This document shows positions 1 through 10,256 of a stretch of 64,000 bases of DNA, piece after piece. The notes beneath the pieces were generated by a model. That model was not told the origin of the DNA and searched no databases. It was given only the letters and a program-made list of their open reading frames with translations. Within the stretch, counting starts at the first letter, position 1, and each line of letters starts with the position of its first letter. Source of the DNA: Cryptomeria japonica (taxonomy: Eukaryota > Streptophyta > Pinopsida > Cupressales > Cupressaceae); NCBI RefSeq assembly GCF_030272615.1, contig NC_081405.1:653688920-653752919 (forward strand), in the 5' to 3' direction. The translations under genes and the position numbers were made by a program.

Positions 1-293
1 ATAAGATAGGAAATTTTTCCTCAAGGTGTCCAAAAAGAGAGAGAAATCCTAAGACGCTATTGAAGCCATATATGCCTGAATATCAAAAGAAGTGTTATTT
101 TGCTACTGATGAAGGTGTGAAAGATGATGAGTCTGAGAAGGGAAATTTAAGAGATGAATGGGTGTTCATTTCTATCAAGGAAGATGATTCAATGATTGTC
201 GATTCTACTAGCTACATTGTTGAAGAGAAAGATTTAGTTGCTAAATTTGAAGAGTCTAAGGAAGTTAAGTGGCAGAACAACTTCCTACACTAA
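1..293 (+). pseudogene. copia-type gag fragment (end of zinc knuckle and acidic linker), plus strand
   Basis: The frame is open from base 3 to a stop at 291-293 and is cut by the window start. It begins with the tail of a CCHC zinc knuckle (GNFSSRCP, with Asn where the metal-binding His is expected). An acidic linker follows (YFATDEGVKDDESE), which resembles the linker after the knuckle in elements E and D of this window (FVAVDEGVTDEE). In copia elements this stretch joins the Gag nucleocapsid to the protease. It is the only gag-like piece on the plus strand, so it belongs to an element lying mostly left of the window. No protease motif follows, because the sequence changes to LTR-like DNA at about 295. 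Nothing suggests it is a working gene. Confidence 0.5.
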
Positions 294-294
294 C

Positions 295-891
295 ATTGAG
301 AGGAGGGTAATACAACTTTTTTTATAGATCATCACAATAGTTACAGAAAACATAAATAAATATAATAACATTGAAACCATAACACTATGATTTACATGGG
401 GAAAACCCTTTCGGGAGAAAAACCCCATAATCCAAAAGTTACCCAAAATATTATTTCGCAATCATAATAGATTACAATATACTTGCACAGAAAGATCTTT
501 GTAAGAGTACCATTAATCAGAGATTCAGAGGTAACTCAATAGCTATAAAACTCTTATACACAACCTCTATCTTATGCACCTCATATATAGGAGTTACAAT
601 ACAAAAAATCATCAAATAGTATTACAAATCCATGGGCTAAAACCACCCAATAAGGTGTAGCTGACTTTATCTCTCTTCTATATGCCCTATGATGTGTGTC
701 TCCCTTTTACAACTTATTTATGTGTTCAGTGTATTTTATATTTCTTATTTTAGGAGTACAAACTTTTAGAGGCAATAACTTCAGAACCATGTGTCCTATT
801 GACGAACCATTTGAAGCACTGAAAAGCTCATGAAGTGCTCTATTGCCTCATAAACCGCTATTCCATTTATGCCCAATTTTTAGGGTGTTTC
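295..891 (-). repeat. Element F 3' LTR, distal part
   Basis: This non-coding stretch ends at the GTTTC target-site copy of element E. It contains a block near 395-430 (ACATGGGGAAAACCC, then GGGAGAAAAACCCC) that resembles the paired GGAAACCC/GGGAAAAACC block in the other copia LTRs here. The rest of the LTR is at 14198-14435, on the far side of E. No second F LTR is present for comparison, so the outer edge is approximate. Confidence 0.55.
887..891. repeat. Target-site duplication GTTTC of element E (left copy)
   Basis: The five bases GTTTC directly precede the E LTR. They recur at 14198-14202, directly after the other E LTR, which fixes both E boundaries. Confidence 0.85.
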
Positions 892-2348
892 TCATGAATA
901 ATGATGAATAGTAAGTACCAAACCGGTACTCAGACAGGGGGTGAATCAGTACAGACAAAAACTTTCCCTCAACCAGTTTGACTGCAAAGACCGCACTTAA
1001 CTAGTAAACTGTAACACCGGTCTAAATTAGGGCACTATCGGTTACACATAGTGAGAGTATGAATAGCTTAAACTGGTAAACACTTAGATCTCTACACAAT
1101 CTACTATCTCATTTCCACTTCACCCTTATTTATAAACAGGTAATATATCATCGAAAATATAATGACTGAGGTTCAACATACTTTACCACTTAACAAAAAA
1201 TATTACAGCATCACATGAAAAGCATCACACATGTACACTAATTTTTTTCACGTGGAAACCCAATTGGGAAAAACCACAGTGGGGATGAATACCCACAAGC
1301 TGTTCTTTGAACTCTTTTGAAGTCCGCTATGTTAGGAGCCTAGTCTGGTTAAAGACTTTACAATAGGTTCTGCTAGGAACAGATCCTGCTAGGGATCACT
1401 CGGTTAAGGGATGGCTAAATACTCAGTTAAAGGTTAGAACCCTGTTAAAGGTTACCTCGCAAGAGGATTTGAAGAACTCATTGAATTGAGTCACCCTATT
1501 AAAGGATTTACATAAAAGCCTGTTAAAGCTACTCAGTTAAGGGATTTTCCAACTTCTGAAATGGTTAGAAATCAATAGTTAATATACTGATCTGATAACA
1601 TCATTCAATGCCAAGGCAGATCCACTTTAGCTCCTCTTCTTCTGCAATCACAGTCTGCAGGTATCAATACACTTCTCCGGTCTGGCAAGAATCAAGTATC
1701 TCTTCACTTGGATACACACATAACATTTTCCAACAACTTCAAAATGAAAAACATCAACAACCTTATAGGAAATAGATAGGTCGGTAGCTTAAACCCTAAA
1801 CCCTAAACATTTAGGTTTAACAATTCAGTCAGTTCAATCCTAACCATTAATCACACTGCATTTGAATACAATAGTCTTGAACAGATTTCAAGACGTTCTC
1901 CAACGTTCATTCTTTGTCACTTCAAGAAGTTGATAACCCATCATGCGCTCTCCACCGTTTGCAGAGACTTTGCACATTCTCAAGTTAGATAGGATCAATC
2001 TCGATGCAAGATCCTCAAGGAAATCCTTCACGCACAAAAGGCTGACGTGGCAACACTATCTGGTCTTAATTCAATACTAACTCATCACAAGATGTCATTG
2101 GTTGAATCACACAAACTTGGAATGCATCAACTGGAAACCCTGAAGCTGAGACTACCAACCGGTAGTCATGCCAAATGAAACCCCGATACAAAACTTCCAT
2201 ATACCGGTTCTCATTCCAACATACCAGTTCACCTTGAACAAACATACCGCTTCAATTTTTCACATATACCGGTTTACACTTCAACATATTGACATCAATG
2301 ACAACATACAATATCATCATGTCATCATGCTCTGCACATATGCCAACA
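892..2348 (-). repeat. Element E 3' LTR (1457 bp)
   Basis: It runs from TCATGAATAATGATG to GCCAACA, and its outer edge abuts the GTTTC target site. It aligns with 13150-14197 (5' LTR) and with 39092-40556 (element D LTR, 1465 bp). It holds the U5 hairpin block near 926-952, a second hairpin at 1279-1296, a run of GTTAAAGG-like motifs (about 1345-1545), and a short telomere-like AAACCCTAAACCC stretch near 1793. Confidence 0.88.
926..952 (-). other. U5-end hairpin, element E
   Basis: The arms GTACTCA and TCAGTAC pair at six of seven positions around a GACAGGGGGTGAA loop. The same G-rich loop and paired arms occur at the equivalent place in elements A, B, D and H (see findings). Confidence 0.5.
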
Positions 2349-2598
2349 ATCTCCCCCTTTGGCATTGATGGCAATATACAAAGATATCTTTCTACTTCTG
2401 CTTCACATCTTCTCCCCAATACTGCAGATATCCTCTCTACTTCACATCTTCTCCCCCTTTGACAACAATGCCAAAGTGGAGGCACAGACAACTATGTTCC
2501 ACTATGTTGCTCCCCCTAAGGAGTAGCATCCATCATCACACCAATCCTGAAAAAAGATTTATCAATTGCAATACCTGACTAATGTGGAGCACACACCT
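2349..2598 (-). promoter_or_regulatory. Element E polypurine tract and repeated PPT-like motifs
   Basis: Next to the LTR the minus strand reads CCAAAGGGGGAGAT, a typical copia polypurine tract for priming plus-strand DNA synthesis. Two further PPT-like blocks follow, at about 2450-2463 and 2509-2520. CTTTGGCATTG (2357-2367) and CAATGCCAAAG (2466-2476) are exact reverse complements and could form an 11-bp stem. The rest is non-coding. Confidence 0.75.
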
Positions 2599-3678
2599 TT
2601 AGTTCACCTCTTCAAGGAGAAGCACCTCTAATTCACCTCTTAAATAGGTAAATGTAGCCTTTGGTAGAGGCTTGGTGAATATGTCTGCCAACTGCTCGTT
2701 ACTGGAAACATGTTCCAGTACAACCTCTTTGTTATGAACCTTCTCCCTCAAGAAATGATACTTGAGCTCGAAGTGCTTGGTTCTAGCATGTAAAACTAGA
2801 TTCTTGGAAATTTTAATGCACTTGTGCTGTCACCAAATATACTTACCGGTTCAGATATAAGAACTTTGAAGCCACTTAATACATGCATCATCTAGATTGT
2901 CTAGGTGCAGTTCATAAATAATGCAACATATTCTGCTTCTGCTGTAGACTAAGAGATACAACTTTGCTTCTTACTCATCCATGAATCCAGTCTACCACCA
3001 AGAAAGAATGCACCACCGATTGTGCTTGTCTGGTCATCCACATTACCAGCCCAATCAGCATCTGTAAACAAATTCGGGTTGAAATCATTACTGTATGGAT
3101 ACCATAATCCATAGTCAATAGTTCCCTTCAGATATCTCAGAATCTGTTTGAATGCTACCAAGTGAGATTCTCTTGGACTTTTCTAGAATTGTACAGTAAT
3201 GCCTACTGCATGTACAATGTCTGGTCTGCTATGTACTACATAGTGAAACTTACCAATGATTGATCGGTATTCCTTCTCATTCACCAACGTTGAGTCATCC
3301 TCTTTTGATAGTTTACAACCAGTCACCATCGGTGTACCAACTAGTTTGTTGTCTTCCATGCCAAAGGTCTTCAATATCTCTTTGACATACTTGGACTGAG
3401 TGATAAAGATTCCATCTTTCATTTGTTGAATTTGTATTCCAATGAAGAACTTAATCTCTCCTATAAGTGACATCTCAAATTCCTTCTTCATCTCATCTGT
3501 AGAATCATGACTCATCTTGTCATCTCCACCAAAAATTATGTCATCAACAAATACCTCACAGATTAGAATTTGATCTCCTTCTGACTTCAGATAGATATTG
3601 CTATCTTCACTTGTTCTTTCAAATCCAATCTTCACAAGATGGGAGTGCAAGCGTTCATACCATGCTCTAGGTGCTTGT
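2599..3678 (-). pseudogene. Element E pol, 3' part: end of RT and RNase H
   Basis: This is the C-terminal half of the copia polyprotein. The RT part begins right after element A and contains the active-site block [12 protein letters not shown] (FVDD in place of the usual YVDD) near 3540. It then runs through palm and connection segments ([24 protein letters not shown]). RNase H follows, with FTDADWAGN near 3050, STAEAEY-type sequence near 2945 and the ending FTKPLPKATF, stopping at 2599-2601. The frame is broken: a TAG replaces a Gln codon before STAEAEY, and there is a further break near 3180. The matching N-terminal RT is at 10257-10729. Originally it would have copied the element RNA and removed the RNA strand. 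It is not functional now. Confidence 0.85.
3674..3678. repeat. Target-site duplication CTTGT of element A (left copy)
   Basis: CTTGT precedes the left A LTR, and CTTGC (10252-10256) follows the right one, with one C/T difference. Removing A and one copy restores the [10 protein letters not shown] reading of the E reverse transcriptase, which confirms the insertion site. Confidence 0.8.
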
Positions 3679-4448
3679 TGTTTGGGATCCCACATATACT
3701 AAGAGGGGGGGTGAATCAGTATCTAACTGGCAATAAGAATTTCTTAACTTAAAACATGCAGAACATAATATAACAGTGTGCCAATATGTAAGAAATAATG
3801 CAATAAATATAATCAAGAATATCCACATGAAAAGCACACCATAACACAAGATGTTAACGAGGAAACCCAGTGTGGGAAAAACTTCGGTGGGATTTGTAAC
3901 CCACAATATTCACTCACTAGCCAATAAGAGAATATTACTTACAATAGGGGCCTGCACATGCAGGAAGGCCAACTACCTAGAGCTCACTACTAAATGGGAA
4001 GTCTCACTGACTTACAATAAGGATTATACAAATCCAATATCTTGTACTGCTTTACAATAGCATCTTCAATGCTAGATTCAGTACCGGTTCCTGCTATGTT
4101 CTTTACATATACCCCTTGACCTATATTTTGCACAATAGGTCTACCTAATATTTTCCTATATGCTTCTACATCATCCCACAAATGTCTACAATGACCTCTT
4201 TTATATATAAGAGTCATTTTACAATTTGCCAAGTTGGCTTACACATTTTTACAATAATAAACAAAATATAATATAACAAAATCCTATCAACCTCTGTGCC
4301 AGTGCTAGTGTCCTGAGTGCCGGTGTAGAGTGTGATCTGCTGATGCTGGTATAATGCCTTTGTCGGTGCCATAGGATTGCAAGGTTTCCATCAATGACAA
4401 AACCTTCAATCACATACAATGTCTCATTGGAGTGTGCATATGCCAACA
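3679..4448 (-). repeat. Element A 3' LTR (770 bp)
   Basis: It starts TGTTTGGGATCCC and ends GCCAACA, next to the polypurine tract. It pairs with 9455-10251. It lacks a stretch of about 26 bp near 4290 that the other copy has. The U5 hairpin lies at 3696-3722 (arms ATACTAA/TCAGTAT) and the second hairpin at 3887-3904 (GTGGG/CCCAC). Confidence 0.88.
3696..3722 (-). other. U5-end hairpin, element A (3' LTR copy)
   Basis: The arms ATACTAA and TCAGTAT enclose a 13-nt GAGGGGGGGTGAA loop. The one mismatch is a G-U wobble in the minus-strand RNA. Confidence 0.6.
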
Positions 4449-4650
4449 ATCTCCCCCATTGGCATTGATGGCAACACTCATGAGAAATTTCAAAAAGTAT
4501 CCAAAAATGTGTAGTCCAAAAAAAATGTTACCAAAAATGTGAGAGCTCCTCCTGAGCATATGATTCCTGTGATTTGAATTTTCTCATCCCACTACTCCCC
4601 CTTTGGCATCAATGACAAAGGTTGTCAAGATGTCAGTAGAGTTTGTGGTT
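4449..4650 (-). promoter_or_regulatory. Element A polypurine tract and PPT-like repeat
   Basis: The minus strand reads GCCAATGGGGGAGAT directly before the 3' LTR. A second PPT-like block (CCAAAGGGGGAGTAG on the minus strand) lies near 4593-4607, next to CTTTGGCATCAATGACAAAGG, a possible small hairpin. The remaining bases are non-coding. Confidence 0.75.
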
Positions 4651-7600
4651 TCAACCTTGTAGCTGGGTGGTTATAATTTGAAAAAGATCTCCCAAAATCA
4701 AGTTTATACTATCCATAAACTTCTTGCTATCCTTTATTGTTGTTTTTGTTCTCTTCACTGTACCGGTGAGATGTTGTAAATGCTCTGCCGGTGTTTTGCT
4801 GCCCTATATTAGTGCCTCAGAAATTTCCTTCCGTAGAGATGCTAGATAGTCCAATCTTGGACTTAGTTTTGATCTCAAATGTTTTGCCTTACTTATTATT
4901 CTTTCTTTCTCTATTTCCAATTTGAGTAGTTCTTCCTCAAAATTTGTTATCTTCTCCTCAAAAACTGATAGTGTATCAGGTGAGTTGACAAAATTATCTG
5001 CAAGTTTATTGATCTCATCCTGTACCTTGCTCATTTTCTTGTCAATATATACAGTCAAAAAATTTGTTTTATAGGTATCTTTGTATAAATTTTTGTACTC
5101 TTTTAACAAATTACATAATTCCAGTGAAAGTGTGTCAAAATCTCTATTACACTTCTTTATTTACTCATCAAAGAATTTCTATTTTTCAACTTCTACTTTA
5201 TCCTTCACTGACTCTTCTTTTATTTTCTCAATGTTTTCTGAGATATATTTACATAGTGTATCCAATTGTCCTAAATAATCTTTGTTATCTATATTACAGT
5301 TAGGAGCAATTACCTTCAAAATTGGTATGGTATCATCAATTGCTTTGTAAGCCTGTGAGCTGCAGTCAGTTATTTTCTTGATAGAATCAAGTAGTACCTC
5401 AGTCACATTGGTTGATTTGAAGCTTGATGATGAATCAAAAATCTAAGTACTGGTGGAAGTAACCAAGCTTGTTTTGACCTCTAGTAGGTCTATTTGTGTC
5501 TGCATTTCTTTAAGCAATGGTTTTCCTACTTCACTAGTTGCTGGTGGTACTGTTTCCTTATGTATCAGTTCTGGTTGTTGTTCTAGAGCCTTTAGCTTTG
5601 TTTGTTTCTCTGTATGTTTCATTTCCTTAGTTTGTGTCTTAGTCTCTACCTTTTTCTCTTTATCTTCTGTCGGTTTATCAGTTTCCTCAGTCACCGGAGG
5701 CTAACTAGCCATATATGTCTTTTTTGTTGTATCTTTGTCTACTACTATGTTGATCTTCTGAGTATCAACATTCACAGTATATAGGACTTCAGAATTATGA
5801 TTATTATCCTCTACATCCATACTCTTGGATACCGGTTGATCTTCAATAGTTGTTGATTTTACTGGTGGAGTATTTAAAGAAGGTGGGGGTAAGTTGTCTC
5901 TAACTTTGATACTAGGTGGTTCACCAACTTTTCCTTTCCCCTTGTCTTTGTCTTTCTAGTAAAATTTTATGAGTTTGGGGTTCTTGTACTCTTCTTGTTT
6001 TTCTTTCTCAACCAGGAATATATCCCATCAATTTTTTTTTCCCTCGATTACCTCATTAACTCTTCCTACCATTAGAGCAATGTGCCGGTGTGCAGTAGAA
6101 AATATTGTCCGGTTGGCTTGAGCAATTAGGCCATCAATTTATTGTGGAGATTTTACTGGATATACAACAAGTAACTTTTCAATTTTTATTTTCTTATCCA
6201 ATTCTATCACTGCTTTTCTTCTTGCTTCTATTCTTTTGAATAGTTCATCAGGAATTTCATTGACTACTTCCATCAAAAATTTCTTGTACATATCCATGTG
6301 CAATATAACATTGTTTTCAACTTGCTCTTTTTCATCAACTGTTAGAGTGTCATATATTTTCTCTATATTCTTCAGTTTACCTTCCTCTGTGATTTCATTT
6401 AGTAGTATATCAAGAGGGGCCAAGTCTTTGTTTGTCATTTTCTTCTTCTTGGGTGTCAGTTTCTTCTTTGGTGTGGTCTTTCTTACCGGAGATCTCACTG
6501 CTTGTTACTTTTGCCTTGTCCTCCTGGGTGAGGGTGTGGTTGCCAGTGACAGATCTCTTTTTCTTACAACTCTTTTGAAAGTTGTAGGCATGTCACTTCC
6601 TGAAGAAGTACCTACCGGTGATAGGTGAGTTTCAGGTTGTGGAGCTGCTAACTCATCCTCTGTTATGCCGATTTTCTTCAATACATCTTCTTTGATGGCT
6701 TTTGCTTGTCTAGACCCTTTCCTTACAACTGCCTCAACCTTTTTCACCCTTTTCTTTGATTGAATTTGTCTTTCAATATTTTCTGTACTACCAAATACTT
6801 CTTCCTTAGGTTCTCTAGGGGCTTCCAGAAGTGCTTTAGCATATGTTTCAACTATGTGCTCATCTGTTTCATAGCCCATCTCGGTTACCCAAACTGTCCT
6901 TGGGATGATCGCTTCCATCCAGATCTCATCTTTCTTGATGAAAAGGCATATTTCATCTTTGTATTTGTCTACAATCTTCTGTGATAACCTTACTCTTTTC
7001 TTCATTTTGGTCTTTAATGCTTGAAAGAAGTCATTAATATTGCTTTCCTTGTTCTCACCCATGTTATTGAATAGTTCTGTTAATTGTTTGCCTACCAGTA
7101 TGTCAAATCCAAGTTCTTTGTAACCTATACCAGGAACCTATTTTGTTATGTGTAGCATTAGACATACTAACAAATTTCCAAATCTGAAAGTTCCTTTCTT
7201 GTCCTTCTTGATCTTTCCAAGGTTGTCAATTAATTCATCCTTTAACCACTCACATATGTCAATTTTTGCATTATCTGTGACCATATCATAAGAACTCTTA
7301 ATTCATAAACTTGAAACTGAATTGAGTCTATTAGCATGAGTATCTTTATACCCTAATATCATACTGATGAATCTCACATTGATATCTGTTACATCATTAA
7401 CTCTTAGAGACCTCTTGTCGAATGTTGCACCAGTTAGGTTTATAACTAGGTCATTGGAAACTTTCTTGGTTTTATCTGGTCTTTTACTGGTGGTCGGTAA
7501 CCCTGTGATAGCTTTCATAGCTTCCTTGGTGATTTTGTGGATTGCATCTAACCAGAAAAATTCTCCATGTACCCTGCTTAAGACTATCCTAATCACATCC

Positions 7601-7989
7601 TTTGGAAATTCAGGAATGCTAAGGATCTTTGTAAATCCTAGGGTCTCAAAGATCTTGTGTTCATCCTTTACATTGCTAGTATTATCACATATCATAGTTT
7701 TAAACATGGTTTTAATTTTCTCATCTCCTAATTCCTCAATGTTGCAGTGGATGTACATTCTGGGGTCTTCAGCATATACAACTCCCTTAGGAATTTGATA
7801 AAAAGCACCTAAGGTATCATCCTTCTTTGCTATCTCTGGAACTAACTGGAATATGGGCCTAGGTCTTTTTATTACTTCAAAAATAGTAGGGTTTGCTATA
7901 TATTCAATTGTAGAGGTGGATGCCATGATAAAATACCTTTTACTACCTTGGATGGATGATTGCTCAGAGTGTTCTTGCTTCTTGCTCAA
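4651..7989 (-). pseudogene. Element A ORF2: unknown accessory protein with basic linker and coiled-coil tail
   Basis: The likely start is the Met at 7926 (MASTSTIEY), because the B homologue starts with a similar MA..S stretch. The extra upstream codons to 7989 have no counterpart. Order from the N-terminus: a globular part (about 220 residues) with FPKDVIRIVLSRVHGE and EAMKAITGLP; a second part with RFGNLLVCLMLH and VDKYKDEICLFI; a Lys-rich linker (TPKKKLTPKKKK near 6440); then Glu/Lys-rich coiled-coil stretches to about 4651. The frame runs on from 7926 to about 6135 through TGA (after NSVSSL), TAG and TAA stops, with more breaks beyond. I do not recognise a known enzyme. The LSRVHG..EA...GLP pattern resembles the plant transposon protein domain found in some LTR elements, but this is only a weak match by eye. 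Being conserved in A and B suggests it once served the element. Confidence 0.6.
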
Positions 7990-8274
7990 AATGCCTTAGC
8001 TCGGAATCTTCGCGCTCTTTGAAAATTTGAAATCTCAGTGAAATGAAATGGAGCCAAAACCTTAATTTTATAGTGTCTTTTCGCCATCTACCACATTAAT
8101 TGCATGTCGGTTAAGTATTCACTTAACATTGTTTGCTGGTAATAAGTAATTTCTAACTTCTTATCTCTAATCGAGGGAATAATAGCACATGTATCATTAG
8201 ATTGCCAAACCCTCAAGGAAATTTTCTTCAATTAGATGAAGAACTTCCTACCGGTGGAGCACTGCTTTGTCCTT

Positions 8275-9441
8275 CTGGTGAAGCATCACTCTATTCTTCC
8301 AATGAAGTATTGGTTTGTTCTACTGGTGGAGGAGTATTCCCAATATTTAGATCAGCTTTTCTAATCCATTGTTTTGAGAATTCTTGCTTAACCTCTTCAA
8401 CTTTTTTTTTACCTTTCAAGCTAGAACTTTTGTTGTCTATCAGTGTTCCTTTACTTCTATAGAATTTAGCAATATGCCCAATCTTGTTACATGCATAACA
8501 AGTTACATTATTCTTTTGAATAGCTTTCCCATAACCTATGCCAGTTTGTGTTCTGCATTGATTATATAAATGTCCAAATCTTCCACAAACATAACATCTC
8601 ACATTCATTCTGCAGTTTTCAGAGTTGTGACCAACTTTGTTGCATTTAGAACATTGACTGGTGGGTGTGTTGATATTCTGATAATTTCTAGATCTACATT
8701 CATTTTCTCTATGACCATACTTATTATAGTTAAAGTATTTACCATTGAATTTATAAGCATTAGGTTGTCTTACCGGTTTGCTGTGATCTTGAGTATTTGC
8801 AGTACTAGAGCTTTCACCAACTTCAAAGCCAATTCCTGAAATATCACCTTTAGGTTTTTGATTCTTAGCAAGGTGCCAAGTTCCTCTGAGCTTTTCTTGA
8901 ATTTTTCTTTATGTTGATTTGCAGTTTCTAGTTCTCTTTCTAAGACTTCTTTTTGTCTCATCGATTCATTTGAGTCATTCTGAGTATGCATCAGATCTGT
9001 CTTCAACATGTCATTTTCATAGCTAAGTCTTGTGTTCTCATTTGCTGCATCACTTAGTCTTCTGTTCAATTCTTCTTCATTCTTCTTCCTATCCTCAATC
9101 TCTTTGCAAAATCTCATAGTCATATCTTGTATTTCATTTTTTGTTGTCATGATCTCTTGTTTCAACTTGCTTATCATATCATTTAGTGATTCTTTTTCAT
9201 CATTCTCATTTTGAAATTTTTCACAAAGTTCTCTTCTCTTATTTCTTGCAATAGTAAAATTTTCTTGAAGTGCCTGAATGATGCCCTGAGCTGCTCTTAA
9301 ATCATGTTCTAATTTGATATTTTTCAACTTTTCTACATCATAGTTTGTAAGAGCTCCTTCCAGTTGCTTCATCAGATTTTCCATCTTTACCAGAGTCAAG
9401 ATCTTCCTCAAGCTATTAGGCTTTTGAAAATAGAGGACCAA
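8275..9441 (-). pseudogene. Element A gag-like ORF: coiled coil plus four zinc knuckles
   Basis: The frame is open from 9441. The first Met with sensible context is at 9384 (MENLMKQLEG). About 180 residues of heptad-like coiled coil (LKQEIMTTKNEIQDM, ENTRLSYENDMLK) are followed by four CCHC-type knuckles. The first is damaged (YFNYNKYGHRENEC), two are intact (CSKCNKVGHNSENC and CYVCGRFGHLYNQC), and the last has Tyr for its final Cys (CYACNKIGHIAKFY). A frameshift near 8860 splits the coiled coil from the knuckles. The usual copia capsid domain before the knuckle was not seen, and the start lies only tens of bases after the primer site. The product would bind RNA and self-associate, acting as a Gag-like packaging partner. 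That role is inferred. Confidence 0.65.
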
Positions 9442-9453
9442 GCTCTGATACCA
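9442..9453 (-). other. Primer-binding site, element A (initiator Met tRNA)
   Basis: The minus strand reads TGGTATCAGAGC, the standard plant copia site complementary to the 3' end of initiator methionine tRNA. It lies one base inside the 5' LTR. Confidence 0.92.
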
Positions 9454-9454
9454 A

Positions 9455-10251
9455 TTTTTAGGGATCCCACAGATACTGAGAGGGGGGGGGTGAATCGGTA
9501 TCTAATTAGTAATAAGAATTTCTTAACTTAAAACATGCAAAACATAATATAACAGTGTACCGATATGCAAGAAATAATGCAATAAACAGAATCAAGAATA
9601 TCCACATGAAAAGCACACCATAACACAAGATGTTAACGAGGAAACCCGGTGTGGGAAAAACCTCAGTGGGATTTGTGACCCACAATATTCACTCACTGGC
9701 CAATAAGAGAATATTACTTACAATAGGGGCCTGCACATGTAGGAAGGCCAACTGCCTAGGGCTCACTGCTCAATGGGAAGTCTCACTGACTTACAATAAG
9801 GATTATACAAATCCAATATCTTGTACTTCTTTACAATAGCATCTTCAATACTAGATTTAGTATCGGTTCCTACTCTGTTCTTTACATATACCCCTTGACC
9901 TATATTTCGCACAATAGGTGTGCCTAATATTTTCCTATATGCTTCTACATCATCCCACAAATGTCTACAATGATCTCTTTTATATATAAGAGTCATTTTA
10001 CAATTTGCCAAGTCGGCTTACACATTTTTACAATAATAAACAAAATATAATATAACAAAATCCTATCGGCCTCTATACCGGTATACTTCCTTTCTTCTGT
10101 GCCGGTGCCGGTGTCCTAAGAGCCGATGTAGAGTGTGCTTTGTTGATGCCGGTATAATGCCTTTGTTGGTGCCATAGGATTGCAAGATTGCCATCAATGA
10201 CAAAACCTTCAATCACATACAATGTCTCATTGGAGTGTGCATATGCCAATA
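9455..10251 (-). repeat. Element A 5' LTR (797 bp)
   Basis: It begins TTTTTAGGGATCCC next to the primer site and ends GCCAATA at the CTTGC target copy. The terminal CA has decayed to TA on the plus strand. The U5 hairpin is at 9472-9502 (GATACTGA/TCGGTATC). The hairpin begins only 18 bases from the primer site. Confidence 0.88.
9472..9502 (-). other. U5-end hairpin, element A (5' LTR copy)
   Basis: The 8-base arms GATACTGA and TCGGTATC pair at seven positions around a 15-nt G-rich loop ending in TGAA. Confidence 0.6.
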
Positions 10252-10256
10252 CTTGC
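10252..10256. repeat. Target-site duplication CTTGC of element A (right copy)
   Basis: This is the partner of CTTGT at 3674-3678, with one transition difference. The reading frame of the E reverse transcriptase continues directly from it. Confidence 0.8.

Larger units (their letters stand above)
3679..10251 (-). mobile_element. Element A: non-autonomous copia-like LTR element carrying gag-like ORF and ORF2, no pol
   Basis: A has two LTRs (770 and 797 bp), a Met-tRNA primer site (9442-9453) and a polypurine tract (4449-4463). Between them are only a coiled-coil/zinc-knuckle ORF and a long ORF2. No protease, integrase, RT or RNase H motif was seen in 5 kb of internal DNA. It was inserted in the reverse transcriptase of E. 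Its LTR resembles that of element H (for example the GCACATG..GAAAGGCCAAC..CCTAGAG block), so an H-like element is the likely source of its enzymes. The same gene layout recurs in element B. Confidence 0.85.

Noticed and set aside
1790-1810. Telomere-like AAACCCTAAACCC repeats (also near 13582 and 40052)
   Set aside because: Only two units, and at the same position in each D/E-family LTR, so it is part of the LTR and not a telomere or interstitial telomeric array.
5453-6628. Plus-strand frames opposite ORF2 of element A
   Set aside because: They have no motif, and their Phe/Ser-rich composition mirrors the Lys/Glu-rich minus-strand coding sequence.
4651-7989. Envelope-like gene of a SIRE-type element
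   Set aside because: No signal peptide or membrane segment is visible. The protein is charged and coiled-coil-rich, so I call it only an unknown ORF2.
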